This document shows, piece by piece, positions 1 to 8,446 of a stretch of 55,016 nt of DNA. The notes below the pieces were generated by a model. The model searched no databases. It was given only the letters and a program-made list of their open reading frames with translations, and had not been told where the DNA came from. The position numbers were made by a program, and so were the translations under genes. The stretch is from Bacteroides sp. (lineage in GTDB: Bacteria > Bacteroidota > Bacteroidia > Bacteroidales > Bacteroidaceae): positions 1-55,016 of the forward strand of contig JAFUNS010000006.1 of NCBI GenBank assembly GCA_017472925.1, in the 5' to 3' direction. Position 1 is the first letter of the stretch, and each line of letters starts with the position of its first letter.

Positions 1-16
1 GCTAATTGGAAAAGTT

Positions 17-1603
17 ATGAAATACCCTATCGGAATACAGAGTTTTGACCAGATTATCAACGATGGTTATGTTTATGTAGACAAGACAGCCTTGATACAC
101 AAGCTTGTTACGGAAGGAAAGATTTATTTCCTTAGCCGTCCTCGTCGTTTCGGTAAGAGTCTGTTGGTATCTACCCTCAAGAACTATTACTTGGGAAAGA
201 AGGAACTGTTCAAGGGATTGGCCATCGATGCGTTAGAAAAAGATTGGGCGGAGTATCCGGTATTTCACCTCTCGTTTGGCGGAGAGAACTTCACACTGTC
301 AGGAACATTACGTGACAAAATAATGGACTCGTTAGGGCAATGGGAAGAACTATATGGCAAAAATCCATACGCCGATGAAATGGGAAACCGTTTCAAGTAT
401 GTACTAAAAGCCGCTTACGAAAAGACCGGCCGCCGGGCTGTAGTGCTCATCGATGAATACGACAAACCGCTATTAGATGTACTCGACACAGGATATACCA
501 CTACCGTTGAGGGGGAGAAACGCTTGTTGGAAAACCACCATCGGGAAATCCTCAAAGGATTCTATTCCGTATTCAAGGAAGCCGACGAGCATCTGCAATT
601 CGTGCTGCTCACCGGTGTCACCAAGTTCTCGCAAGTAAGTGTGTTCAGTGGGTTTAACCAACCGGCAGACATCAGCATGGATCCACGATACGAAGCACTC
701 TGTGGTATTACTACCGAGGAGTTGTATCAATACTTCGACGAACCGATTAAAATGCTGGCTCCTAAATACTGCTATACGGAAGAAGAAATGAAACAGCATT
801 TGAAATTGCAATATGACGGTTATCACTTTGGCGACAATCTAACAGACATTTACAATCCATTTAGTATCTTAAACGCTTTTGCGTCACAACGAGTGGACGA
901 CTACTGGTTCCGAAGCGGTACACCCTCTTACTTGATACGGTTACTCAACCATACTCAAGAGAATCTGAACGAACTGACAGGGAAGTACTACGATCCAAGT
1001 GAGTTCATCGATTACAAGGCGGATGTAGAAAAGCCACTACCCATGATATTCCAAAGCGGATACCTTACCATCAAGGGGGTAAACTTACGAAGAAATACGT
1101 ATCTGCTCGATTTCCCAAACAACGAAGTGAAGAACGGATTCGTGACTATGGTAGCCAACGATTACCTCAAGTCACGTACCAATGTTAACAGTTGGACACA
1201 AGAGGTAGTAGATGCCTTGGAAGCTGGCGATACGGAAAAGTTCCGCAAACTGCTCACCTCATTCCTGGCCGACATCCCTTACACCATGCGACGCAAGGAA
1301 GACGAACGCGAGCGTGAACGCTACTTCCACTATACGTTCTACCTGCTGATGCGCATGATAAGTTGCTATACCGTCTATACCGAAAAACAACAGAGCGAAG
1401 GACGGGTAGACTGCATCGTAGAAACTCCCGACTACATCTACATTTTCGAGTTCAAATTAGACGGAACAGCCGATGAAGCTTTGGCGCAAATCGAAGAAAA
1501 AGGTTATGCCCGCCCCTACGAGGCGGACAATCGCCCATTATACCAAATTGGTGTCAGTTTCTCTTCTGAAACGGGAACGGTGAATGACTGGAAAGTGAAA
1601 TAG
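17..1603 (+). CDS. AAA-ATPase-like / PD-(D/E)XK nuclease family protein
   Basis: This 528-residue protein matches the Bacteroidales family that joins an AAA-ATPase-like domain (PF09820 type) to a C-terminal PD-(D/E)XK nuclease-like domain (PF08011 type). The N-terminus has the family opening YPIGIQSFDQIIN and then VDKT. Residues 41-50, RPRRFGKSLL, form the P-loop-like motif, and AVVLIDEYDKPLLD near residue 140 is the Walker B. Near the C-terminus, GRVDCIVETPDYIYIFEFK supplies the D...ExK nuclease pattern. The length is normal for the family and no signal peptide is seen. These proteins occur in many, often near-identical copies per genome; their role is unknown, with mobile-element or defence functions suspected. 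It converges on the MscS gene, and the two share a hairpin terminator. The family call is firm; the function is not known. Confidence 0.88.
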   Translation: MKYPIGIQSFDQIINDGYVYVDKTALIHKLVTEGKIYFLSRPRRFGKSLLVSTLKNYYLGKKELFKGLAIDALEKDWAEYPVFHLSFGGENFTLSGTLRDKIMDSLGQWEELYGKNPYADEMGNRFKYVLKAAYEKTGRRAVVLIDEYDKPLLDVLDTGYTTTVEGEKRLLENHHREILKGFYSVFKEADEHLQFVLLTGVTKFSQVSVFSGFNQPADISMDPRYEALCGITTEELYQYFDEPIKMLAPKYCYTEEEMKQHLKLQYDGYHFGDNLTDIYNPFSILNAFASQRVDDYWFRSGTPSYLIRLLNHTQENLNELTGKYYDPSEFIDYKADVEKPLPMIFQSGYLTIKGVNLRRNTYLLDFPNNEVKNGFVTMVANDYLKSRTNVNSWTQEVVDALEAGDTEKFRKLLTSFLADIPYTMRRKEDERERERYFHYTFYLLMRMISCYTVYTEKQQSEGRVDCIVETPDYIYIFEFKLDGTADEALAQIEEKGYARPYEADNRPLYQIGVSFSSETGTVNDWKVK

Positions 1604-1625
1604 GTACCGGTAGGGTATATGGTAT

Positions 1626-1653
1626 AAAAAAGAGGAGCGAACTCCTCTTTTTT
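1626..1653. terminator. Bidirectional rho-independent terminator
   Basis: A 12-base A-run/GAGGAG arm (1626-1637), a CGAA loop and a perfectly complementary CTCC/T-run arm (1642-1653) lie between two convergent genes. The T-run on each strand suits termination from both sides. Confidence 0.85.
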
Positions 1654-1654
1654 C

Positions 1655-2485
1655 TTATCCTTGATGCACAGTCAGTTGTGGGAATGGGAACGAAATGCCA
1701 CGTTCGTTGAAAGTTGCATATACGTTCTTGTTCATGTCGAAGTTCACATCCCAATAGTCGGCGGCCTTCACCCATACACGGACAGTGATGTTCACACTGC
1801 TTTCGGCCAATGCACCTACTTCGACAAATGGAGCAGGGTCCTTCAGGATGCGGCTGTCCTTGTTGATGACTTCCATCAAGATGGCTTGTGCCTGCTTGAA
1901 GTCAGTGCCATATTCCACTCCAAAAGAGAAATCCACACGACGTACATCCTTGCGGCTATAGTTGGTTACCACCGCACCGCTCATGGCACCGTTCGGGGCA
2001 AAGATGACCTTGTTGTCCGGAGTAGTCAGTACGGTGTGGAAAATCTGGATGTCGGTCACGGTGCCCGATGCGCCGGTTGAGGCTTCGATGTAGTCGCCCA
2101 CCTTGTACGGACGGAACACGAGAATGATGACACCACCGGCAAAGTTGGACAGGTTGCCGGAAAGAGCCATACCGATTGCCACGCCGGCAGAAGCCAATAG
2201 TGCAGCAAAACTGGTCAACTCGATACCTAACTTGCCGATCACCGCCAGGAACAGTAAGACCAATAGGGTGATGTTGACAATGCTCTTCAAGAAGCTTTGG
2301 ATGCTGGGTTCTACCTTACGCTTGTTCAGCATCTTGGCGAAGAGTTTGTTGACCCAATTGACGAGCAGCTTACCGATGATGAAAATAATCAATGCACCGA
2401 GGATTCTGCCCCCTATGTCGATGCTTCCTGCAATCAGTTTGTTGATGATTTCATTGATTTGTTCATTTGAAATGAATAAAAACAT
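1655..2485 (-). CDS. Small-conductance mechanosensitive channel (MscS family)
   Basis: A 276-residue membrane protein of the MscS family, predicted to open under membrane tension and release solutes during hypo-osmotic shock. Three hydrophobic segments lie in the first ~125 residues. The third, rich in Gly and Ala (GVAIGMALSGNLSNFAGGV), is the pore-lining TM3. The beta domain follows (VILVFRPYKVGDYIE and the family motif TPDNKVIFAPNGAMSG), then the alpha/beta C-terminal vestibule. The length is close to E. coli MscS (about 286). It starts 42 bases downstream of the YrdC-family gene on the same strand, so the two are probably co-transcribed. Confidence 0.93.
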   Translation of the reverse strand: MFLFISNEQINEIINKLIAGSIDIGGRILGALIIFIIGKLLVNWVNKLFAKMLNKRKVEPSIQSFLKSIVNITLLVLLFLAVIGKLGIELTSFAALLASAGVAIGMALSGNLSNFAGGVIILVFRPYKVGDYIEASTGASGTVTDIQIFHTVLTTPDNKVIFAPNGAMSGAVVTNYSRKDVRRVDFSFGVEYGTDFKQAQAILMEVINKDSRILKDPAPFVEVGALAESSVNITVRVWVKAADYWDVNFDMNKNVYATFNERGISFPFPQLTVHQG

Positions 2486-2527
2486 AATACCTTAATTTAA
2501 TTGGTTAATAATATAGTTTTTGTTTGT

Positions 2528-3139
2528 TTATTCTTCTAACCATCCTTTCCCTTGGCGTACTATCTCCGCATCTCCTTCCACACAATTCACAATGGTAGAA
2601 GGCTCGGTTTCGCCGATGCCTCCGTCGATGATGATATCAGCTTCCCGTCCGAATTTCTCCTCAATCAATTCGGGTGTGGTGATGTATTCTATTTCTTCAC
2701 CCTCTTCCAAAGGGAGGGTGGTGGTAAGGATAGGTGCATCGAGTAGCTGACAGATTTCCATGATGATGGGATGGTCGGGCATACGGATTCCCACTTCCTT
2801 CCGATTTTTGAAAATCTTTGGGAGTTTGCTACCGGTAGGAAGTATGAAAGTGAAGGCTCCCGGTAGGTTGCGCTTCATCAGTTTGAAAGTGGCATTGTCT
2901 ATCTTGGCATACTCACTGATGTTGCTCAGATCGTAGCAGATGATGGACAAATGTTGTTTCTTCGGGTCAATGCCTTTCAGCTTGCAGATGCGCTCGATGG
3001 CTCTTTCCTTCAAGGCATGACACCCAATGGCATACATCGTATCGGTAGGATAGATGATGATGCCTCCGTCTTCCAATGTCTGGATGATTTTTTCCAGATC
3101 TTTGGGGTTGTTGTTCTTTTCGTAGAGTTTTATCAACAT
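2528..3139 (-). CDS. Sua5/YciO/YrdC family L-threonylcarbamoyladenylate synthase-like protein
   Basis: A 203-residue YrdC-fold protein. The conserved opening GGIIIYPTDTMYAIGCHA and the motifs KGIDPKKQHLSIIC, LPGAFTFILPT and VGIRMPDHP are all present. Characterised members make threonylcarbamoyl-AMP from threonine, bicarbonate and ATP for t6A modification of tRNA. The length and the KGIDPKKQH wording are closer to the YciO subgroup than to full-length Sua5, so the exact role in t6A synthesis is not certain. It lies upstream of the MscS gene in a likely two-gene operon. An intergenic palindrome sits directly upstream. Confidence 0.88.
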   Translation of the reverse strand: MLIKLYEKNNNPKDLEKIIQTLEDGGIIIYPTDTMYAIGCHALKERAIERICKLKGIDPKKQHLSIICYDLSNISEYAKIDNATFKLMKRNLPGAFTFILPTGSKLPKIFKNRKEVGIRMPDHPIIMEICQLLDAPILTTTLPLEEGEEIEYITTPELIEEKFGREADIIIDGGIGETEPSTIVNCVEGDAEIVRQGKGWLEE

Positions 3140-3153
3140 GTTGTTTTTGTTCT

Positions 3154-3237
3154 TTGGCGCGGATTACACGGATTTCACGGTTTCTGTTGATGGATACATA
3201 CATTAAAGACCGTGTTAATCCGTGTAATCCGTGCCAA
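3154..3237. repeat. Dispersed intergenic palindrome, family A, copy 1
   Basis: Two ~27-base arms (3154-3180 and 3210-3237) are imperfect reverse complements built from the repeated word GGATTACACGG. The ~29-base loop resembles the loop of a second copy at 24242-24329. It lies between the helicase and YrdC genes, both on the minus strand. It could act as a transcript stem-loop or a miniature mobile repeat. Confidence 0.8.
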
Positions 3238-3242
3238 AATAA

Positions 3243-5243
3243 TTATTCCTTTTTCTTTTTCTCCCTTAATCGTTCGGCAATGGCCCAATGCAGGGCGGCT
3301 TCGTTCTCTTTACCCGCTTGCATCAAGGCATCGCCGAAGAATTCGTGTGCCTTGGGGTGTTCGGGCTTCAGTGAGGTAGCCTTGTCGAAATCGGCTAAAG
3401 CGCCTTCGATGTTATGGATGGCCAACCGGTTCTTCCCTCGATTGTAGTAGGCCTTGAACAAGGTAGGGCTTAAGCGGACAGCTTCATTCAAACATAGCTC
3501 GGCTTCGTAATAATCCTTATTATTATATAAGGTAATGCCTTTCCGAACCCAAGCATCGGTGTATTGCGGATATAGTTCGATGGCTTTTTCGTAATTGGCC
3601 AATGCTGCCCGTATGTCGTGGGCTTGGGTGATGCAATCATTTCCCATCTGATAATATTCGTGGGCGTACTTCTCCAAATTCTTACGTTGTACACGCATTT
3701 GGTCTTTCAGCTTCTGGTTTTCGGCTTTCAGTTGGTTAATGATGCCCAGCTTCTTACGGATAAACCGCTTGTTTACAGGCTTCTCTATATCGTAACGTGA
3801 GTGGATGGCTTTGAAGAATTGGTCGAGGAATCCTTCAAAATTACCTTCGTCAAATAGTTTGATGGCTTCGTTGTATTGAATATCGGCTTGCGCTTGTTTC
3901 AATGCCTTGTCAATGGCTTGTTGGTTATTGAAACGTTGGGCGAAGTTAACTATTTCGGGGCGTACAAAGATATCGCCCCTTGAAATTTGTTTCTTCAATT
4001 GGATACCGTCGAGTGAGGTGCATCGGCTCAATGCCACATAGGCTTGTCCGCCGGCAAAGACTCCTCCGCTAAAGTCGATGACTACCCGACTGAAGGTCAG
4101 CCCCTGACTCTTGTGAATGGTAATGGCCCATGCCAATCGGATAGGATATTGGATAAATACCCCCAATTCCTCTTCTTCAATTTTCTTTTCTTGTTCGTTG
4201 TATCGATAGCGGATATTACTCCATTTGTCCTTCTTGACATCAAATTCGCGCCCGTCTTCAGTGATGATGTAAAGGGTATCCTCTTCGTCTATGCCTGAGA
4301 TAGTACCTATGGTGCCATTCACCCATCGCTTGTCGGGATCGTTCTTGATGAAGATAATCTGTGCGCCCGGCTTTACTTCCAGTTCCATTTGGGTGGGAAG
4401 ACTGCTTTCTGGGAATTCACCTTTGATCTCTCCTTCCAGTGTAACGGCATCGCCCGGAAGTTCGGCCAATTTCTTTTCGTTGATGTAATTCACCACATCC
4501 CTTCGAGTGGCCAAGGTGATGTACATATCGCTTTCGCTTTCTTCGATGTGGGTATCGTAGCGGGTATTCAGCAGTTGCAGGTCGGCAGCTGTAGCTGTAT
4601 TGTTGCGGATGTGGTCGAGTACATTCACAAAAACAGGATCGCTTTGGCGATACACTTTAGTCAGCTCGATAGATACCAATTCCATTTCGTTGAATACTCG
4701 GGCCGAAAAGAAATAGGGAGTGGGGTAGAAGCGGTTGAGTATTTCGCGTTCATCACTTTTTACCACCGGCTCCAATTGGTATACATCGCCTACCAATAAC
4801 ACTTGTTTGCCTCCAAAAGGCTCACGCATGTTTTGTGAATACACGCGTAATACCTTGTCTATAAAGTCAATGATGTCGGCCCGTACCATCGAAATCTCGT
4901 CGATGATGACTAATTCTATCTCTTTAATCAGTTTTCGATGCTCCGATGAATATTTCAGAAAACTATGTAGCTTACCGCCTTTCAAGCTGAAATTGGGGTC
5001 GTCGGGCAACAAAGGATGAAAAGGAAGTTTGAAGAAACTATGCAAGGTACTACCTCCTGCATTGATGGCTGCTATACCGGTTGGTGCCAATACTACATGT
5101 TTCTTCTTGGTATTGGCGCATACATACTTCAGAAAGGTGGATTTACCCGTACCTGCCTTCCCCGTCAGAAATACCGACTGGCGGGTGTACTGAATGAGAT
5201 TCAATGCATCTTGAAATTCTTTGTTACGGGTATCTACTTGCAT
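3243..5243 (-). CDS. PIF1-like superfamily 1 helicase with C-terminal TPR repeats
   Basis: A 666-residue ATP-dependent DNA helicase of the PIF1/RecD type. Walker A is LTGKAGTGKSTFLKYV (about residues 26-41). VIIDEISMVRADIID is the DEXX box and QVLLVGDVYQLEPV motif III. AITIHKSQGLTFSRVVID and AYVALSRCTSLDGI are the UvrD_C_2 motifs V and VI. A coiled-coil-like stretch (about 495-530) is followed by three to four TPR motifs to the end (for example AALANYEKAIELYPQYTDAW), which should mediate protein contacts. A reverse-strand TATATTTG box at 5264-5271 fits a start at 5243. It is divergent from the SPFH operon. Fusions of this kind are common in Bacteroidales, but the partner of the TPR region is unknown. 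Confidence 0.9.
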   Translation of the reverse strand: MQVDTRNKEFQDALNLIQYTRQSVFLTGKAGTGKSTFLKYVCANTKKKHVVLAPTGIAAINAGGSTLHSFFKLPFHPLLPDDPNFSLKGGKLHSFLKYSSEHRKLIKEIELVIIDEISMVRADIIDFIDKVLRVYSQNMREPFGGKQVLLVGDVYQLEPVVKSDEREILNRFYPTPYFFSARVFNEMELVSIELTKVYRQSDPVFVNVLDHIRNNTATAADLQLLNTRYDTHIEESESDMYITLATRRDVVNYINEKKLAELPGDAVTLEGEIKGEFPESSLPTQMELEVKPGAQIIFIKNDPDKRWVNGTIGTISGIDEEDTLYIITEDGREFDVKKDKWSNIRYRYNEQEKKIEEEELGVFIQYPIRLAWAITIHKSQGLTFSRVVIDFSGGVFAGGQAYVALSRCTSLDGIQLKKQISRGDIFVRPEIVNFAQRFNNQQAIDKALKQAQADIQYNEAIKLFDEGNFEGFLDQFFKAIHSRYDIEKPVNKRFIRKKLGIINQLKAENQKLKDQMRVQRKNLEKYAHEYYQMGNDCITQAHDIRAALANYEKAIELYPQYTDAWVRKGITLYNNKDYYEAELCLNEAVRLSPTLFKAYYNRGKNRLAIHNIEGALADFDKATSLKPEHPKAHEFFGDALMQAGKENEAALHWAIAERLREKKKKE

Positions 5244-5302
5244 AATTTGTTTGTTTACGTCTGCAAATATAGCGAATTATGCTGAATAACATAGAATACT
5301 CC

Positions 5303-5335
5303 CTTGTTTTTCTTGAAAAAAAGTTTGTATCTTTG
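5303..5335 (+). promoter_or_regulatory. Bacteroidales-type promoter of the SPFH operon
   Basis: CTTG at 5303-5306, a 21-base spacer and TATCTTTG at 5328-5335 fit the -33 TTTG / -7 TAnnTTTG consensus. The start codon follows about 32 bases downstream. Confidence 0.65.
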
Positions 5336-5367
5336 TGATATCAAAATAATATCAAATAATAAAGTGT

Positions 5368-6312
5368 ATGAAAACAAATGAAGTTATTTTTAATGGTATG
5401 AAAGTCAATGGATTCTTGGCTTTGTTTATCAATTTGGTAGTGATTCCTGCATTGGCTGTATTGACTATCTATTATGCAGGCTCATTAGTCGTGCTTATTC
5501 CTGTATTGGTGGTGTTGGCCTTGGCTTTCTTTATTATGATGGCCGGTTACTTCTCACAAGAACCGAACGAAGCCCGCGTCATGGTATTCTTTGGTAAATA
5601 CAAAGGAACCTTTACCGATACCGGTTTCTATTGGGTGAATCCGTTTATGGACAAGAAGAAACTTTCGCTTCGTGCCCGTAACCTCGATGTAGAACCTATC
5701 AAGGTAAACGATAAGATTGGTAACCCCATTCTCATTGGCTTGGTATTGGTATGGAAATTGAAGGATACCTACAAGGCGATGTTCGAAATCGATGCGCAAA
5801 CCATGGCCGATAAAGGAAATGGTAGTTTGGGCGTTACGGTAGCTGGACGAATGAATGCATTCGAAGACTTTGTACGTGTACAGAGTGATGCGGCTCTTCG
5901 TCAGGTGGCCGGACAATATGCTTACGATGATAACGAAAACGAAAGCGAAGAGCTTACCCTTCGTGGTGGAGGAGAAGAAATCAACGACCAATTGGAAAAA
6001 CAATTGAACGAACGTCTTGCCATGGCTGGTATGGAGATTGTAGAAGCTCGTATCAACTACTTGGCTTATGCTCCGGAAATTGCGGCCGTTATGCTCCGTC
6101 GCCAGCAAGCAAGTGCCATCATTACGGCTCGCGAAAAGATTGTAGAAGGAGCCGTGTCTATGGTGAAAATGGCACTCGACAAGCTTTCTGCTGAAGAGAT
6201 CGTGGAATTGGACGAAGAAAAGAAGGCGGCTATGGTCAGCAATCTGCTCGTTGTACTTTGTGCCGACGAACCTGCTCAGCCGGTCATCAATTCGGGTACT
6301 CTGAATCATTAA
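5368..6312 (+). CDS. SPFH/Band 7 domain membrane protein
   Basis: A 314-residue SPFH-family (stomatin/prohibitin/flotillin/HflK-C) protein. The N-terminus holds two hydrophobic segments (about residues 13-35 and 40-62). The Band 7 core follows, with [26 protein letters not shown], then [33 protein letters not shown]. The C-terminal part is charged, with alanine-rich helices typical of SPFH oligomerisation. Such proteins form membrane-anchored ring or cage assemblies and often modulate proteases. It is the first gene of a tight operon with a small ribbon-helix-helix protein and a DUF1648 membrane protein. Confidence 0.9.
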   Translation: MKTNEVIFNGMKVNGFLALFINLVVIPALAVLTIYYAGSLVVLIPVLVVLALAFFIMMAGYFSQEPNEARVMVFFGKYKGTFTDTGFYWVNPFMDKKKLSLRARNLDVEPIKVNDKIGNPILIGLVLVWKLKDTYKAMFEIDAQTMADKGNGSLGVTVAGRMNAFEDFVRVQSDAALRQVAGQYAYDDNENESEELTLRGGGEEINDQLEKQLNERLAMAGMEIVEARINYLAYAPEIAAVMLRRQQASAIITAREKIVEGAVSMVKMALDKLSAEEIVELDEEKKAAMVSNLLVVLCADEPAQPVINSGTLNH

Positions 6313-6327
6313 TAAGGATAGGCATCT

Positions 6328-6519
6328 ATGGCAAAGAAGGAAACAATAAAAAGTTTTGTCTTAAGGGTGGACGCAGATACCATGGAAGCCATAGAAAAAT
6401 GGGCCGCGGACGAGTTTCGCTCCACCAACGGACAATTGCAATGGATCATTGCTGAGGCCTTGCGCAAAAGTGGAAGAATGAAGAAAAAGCGTACTAAAAC
6501 AGAGGAGGAAGAAATATGA
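6328..6519 (+). CDS. Small Arc-like ribbon-helix-helix protein
   Basis: A 63-residue basic protein. IKSFVLRVDADTMEAIEKWAADEFRSTNGQLQWIIAEALRKSG fits an Arc/MetJ-type ribbon-helix-helix: a short beta strand (FVLRV), then two helices with the usual N-G turn. The lysine-rich tail is probably disordered. It starts 15 bases after the SPFH gene and its stop overlaps the next start as ATGA, so translation is likely coupled. Its target DNA is unknown. It could autoregulate the operon, but no operator was identified. Confidence 0.75.
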   Translation: MAKKETIKSFVLRVDADTMEAIEKWAADEFRSTNGQLQWIIAEALRKSGRMKKKRTKTEEEEI

Positions 6520-7052
6520 TAAGATTGAGATGGTTTAATTTCGATGTAAGTCGTGACCGAAAGAACAATCCCATTACGGTAGTAGACCGAATCTTGGAAA
6601 TAGCAGCTGCTATGATGGCTGTAGGAATATTGATCTTGACAGCGGTGCTTTACACCCAAGCGCCTGATACCGTTCCTTCTCATTTCAATGCGATGGGTGA
6701 GGCTGATGATTGGTCGGACAAATCCATTTATTGGTTTATGGCAGTGGTATTCATTGTGGGCATGATTATTTGTGCTACGGCTGCCTATAACCGGAAGATG
6801 GTCAATCTCCCTATTCGTTTGAAAGAACCGGTGTTTTATCGGCAGATAGGATTGATAGGGCGTATGTGCCGCATCATGACATTGGCTATGGGATGCATTT
6901 GGCTGGCTGTAGTCTTGTCCTTGTCATCCGACTTCTTGGGTATACCCTCGTGGGGATGTGCAGTGATGTTTGCGGTTAGTCTTACGCTGATTTTGGGAAC
7001 CGCCTTCTTCTATACCTTAAAAATTTGGTGGATTGGACGGAATTGTCATTAA
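6516..7052 (+). CDS. DUF1648 domain-containing membrane protein
   Basis: A 178-residue integral membrane protein. Four hydrophobic segments are visible (about residues 27-47, 69-88, 117-135 and 147-167). The loop after the first contains YTQAPDTVPSHFNAMGEADDWSDKS, the hallmark of DUF1648, which is also the N-terminal part of SdpI-type immunity proteins. No SdpI C-terminal domain is present. It overlaps the ribbon-helix-helix gene by four bases and ends the SPFH operon. The molecular function is unknown. Confidence 0.82.
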   Translation: MIRLRWFNFDVSRDRKNNPITVVDRILEIAAAMMAVGILILTAVLYTQAPDTVPSHFNAMGEADDWSDKSIYWFMAVVFIVGMIICATAAYNRKMVNLPIRLKEPVFYRQIGLIGRMCRIMTLAMGCIWLAVVLSLSSDFLGIPSWGCAVMFAVSLTLILGTAFFYTLKIWWIGRNCH

Positions 7053-7070
7053 TTGACCGATTTTTACCTT

Positions 7071-7119
7071 AAATAGCCGGATTATTCGATGTTATTATGG
7101 AATAATTCGGCTATTTTTG
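7071..7119 (+). terminator. Hairpin terminator of the SPFH operon, overlapping the next promoter
   Basis: Arms 7071-7087 and 7100-7116 (17 bases, one G-U pair) flank a 12-base loop and run into TTTTTG. The same bases at 7112-7119 read TATTTTTG, a -7 box for the BNR gene that starts at 7145, so terminator and promoter share sequence. Confidence 0.75.
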
Positions 7120-7144
7120 CATTTGTATTAGTTTAAAATTTATC

Positions 7145-8425
7145 ATGAAAAACTTTTTGACTCTTTTGATTTTATTGTGCGGTATCTCTTCTTGTACGAA
7201 AGCTCCCCGTCTGGTGGAAGTGGACAAGGGATATAGCAGCACTTCTGTGAATACCACTATTTTCCGTAACAGTTCTTTAGCGTCTTTCGAAGGGAAGCAA
7301 TACATTGCCTATTATGATGCTGAAGGATGGATGGTGATAGGTAGTCGTCTCTTGAATGAAGATACATGGACATTGAAGCGTTCTCAGTACAAAGGAAATG
7401 TAAAGGATGCCCATAATATCATCAGTCTGATGGTGGATGGTGAAGGCTATTTGCACGTAGCGTTTGACCATCACGGACATCCATTGAATTATTGCCGAAG
7501 TGTGGCTCCCCATTCGTTGGAATTAGGCGATAAAGAGTCCATGACCGGAGTAGATGAAAAGGATGTGACTTATCCTGAATTCTATCGTTTGGCGAATGGC
7601 GATTTGTTGTTTGCTTATCGCTCGGGAGCATCAGGCCGTGGCAATTTAGTGCTCAACCGTTATTCGTTGGAAACCCGTCAATGGGAACGTGTACAAGATA
7701 TCTTGATTGATGGTGAAAACTTGCGCAATGCCTATTGGCAATTGTATGTAGATGCCAAAGGAACCATTCACCTTTCATGGGTATGGCGTGAAACCTGGTT
7801 GGTTGAAACCAATCACGACTTGTGTTATGCCCGTTCGTTTGATGGAGGAGAAACCTGGTACAAGACTACCGGCGAGATTTATGAACTTCCCATCCGTTTG
7901 GATAATGCTGAATATGCTTGCCGTATCCCCCAAAACAGTGAACTCATCAATCAGACAAGCATGAGTGCTGATGCAGAAGGAAATCCGTTTATTGCGACTT
8001 ATTGGAGAGATCAGGATAGTGACATACCACAATATCGATTGGTATGGTTTGATGGCAAGCAATGGCAAAGCCAACAGGTGTCCAATCGTACCACTCCATT
8101 CTCTTTGAAGGGGGGAGGTACCAAAATGATTCCGATTTCACGTCCTCGTATGGTGGTTGACAAGAATGAAGCTTACTATATCTTCCGCGATGAAGAAAGA
8201 GGCAGTAAAGTGTCTATGTATTATACAAAGAACATGAAGGAAGGAAAGTGGGAAGTGAAGGATTTGACCGAATTCGCTGTCAATGCTTGGGAACCCAGTC
8301 ATGACTCCGAATTATGGAAATCCGACAAGAAGCTTCATTTGTTTGTTCAAGATACCCGCCAGGGTGATGGCGAACGCCAAATGCAAACAGAACCACAGAT
8401 GGTATATGTACTCGAAATAAAGTAA
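7145..8425 (+). CDS. BNR_4 beta-propeller lipoprotein, putative uronate-specific polysaccharide lyase
   Basis: A 426-residue lipoprotein (LLCGISSC lipobox, Cys17) of the BNR_4 (PF15892) seven-bladed propeller type. The blocks FDHHGHPLNYCRS, DVTYPEFYRL, LLFAYRSGASGRGNLVLNRY and IHLSWVWRE...NHDLCYARS resemble PL24/PL25 ulvan-lyase-type and related propeller lyases. His90, His110, Tyr143 and Arg159 reproduce the spacing of the His/His/Tyr/Arg active site I recall for PL25 (20 residues between the histidines, 16 between Tyr and Arg). That comparison is from memory. It directly precedes a GH105 gene, whose family removes the unsaturated uronate a lyase would leave. That pairing supports lyase activity, but the substrate is inferred only. 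Confidence 0.78.
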   Translation: MKNFLTLLILLCGISSCTKAPRLVEVDKGYSSTSVNTTIFRNSSLASFEGKQYIAYYDAEGWMVIGSRLLNEDTWTLKRSQYKGNVKDAHNIISLMVDGEGYLHVAFDHHGHPLNYCRSVAPHSLELGDKESMTGVDEKDVTYPEFYRLANGDLLFAYRSGASGRGNLVLNRYSLETRQWERVQDILIDGENLRNAYWQLYVDAKGTIHLSWVWRETWLVETNHDLCYARSFDGGETWYKTTGEIYELPIRLDNAEYACRIPQNSELINQTSMSADAEGNPFIATYWRDQDSDIPQYRLVWFDGKQWQSQQVSNRTTPFSLKGGGTKMIPISRPRMVVDKNEAYYIFRDEERGSKVSMYYTKNMKEGKWEVKDLTEFAVNAWEPSHDSELWKSDKKLHLFVQDTRQGDGERQMQTEPQMVYVLEIK

Positions 8426-8446
8426 TAACTAAAATAAATTAGGAAC

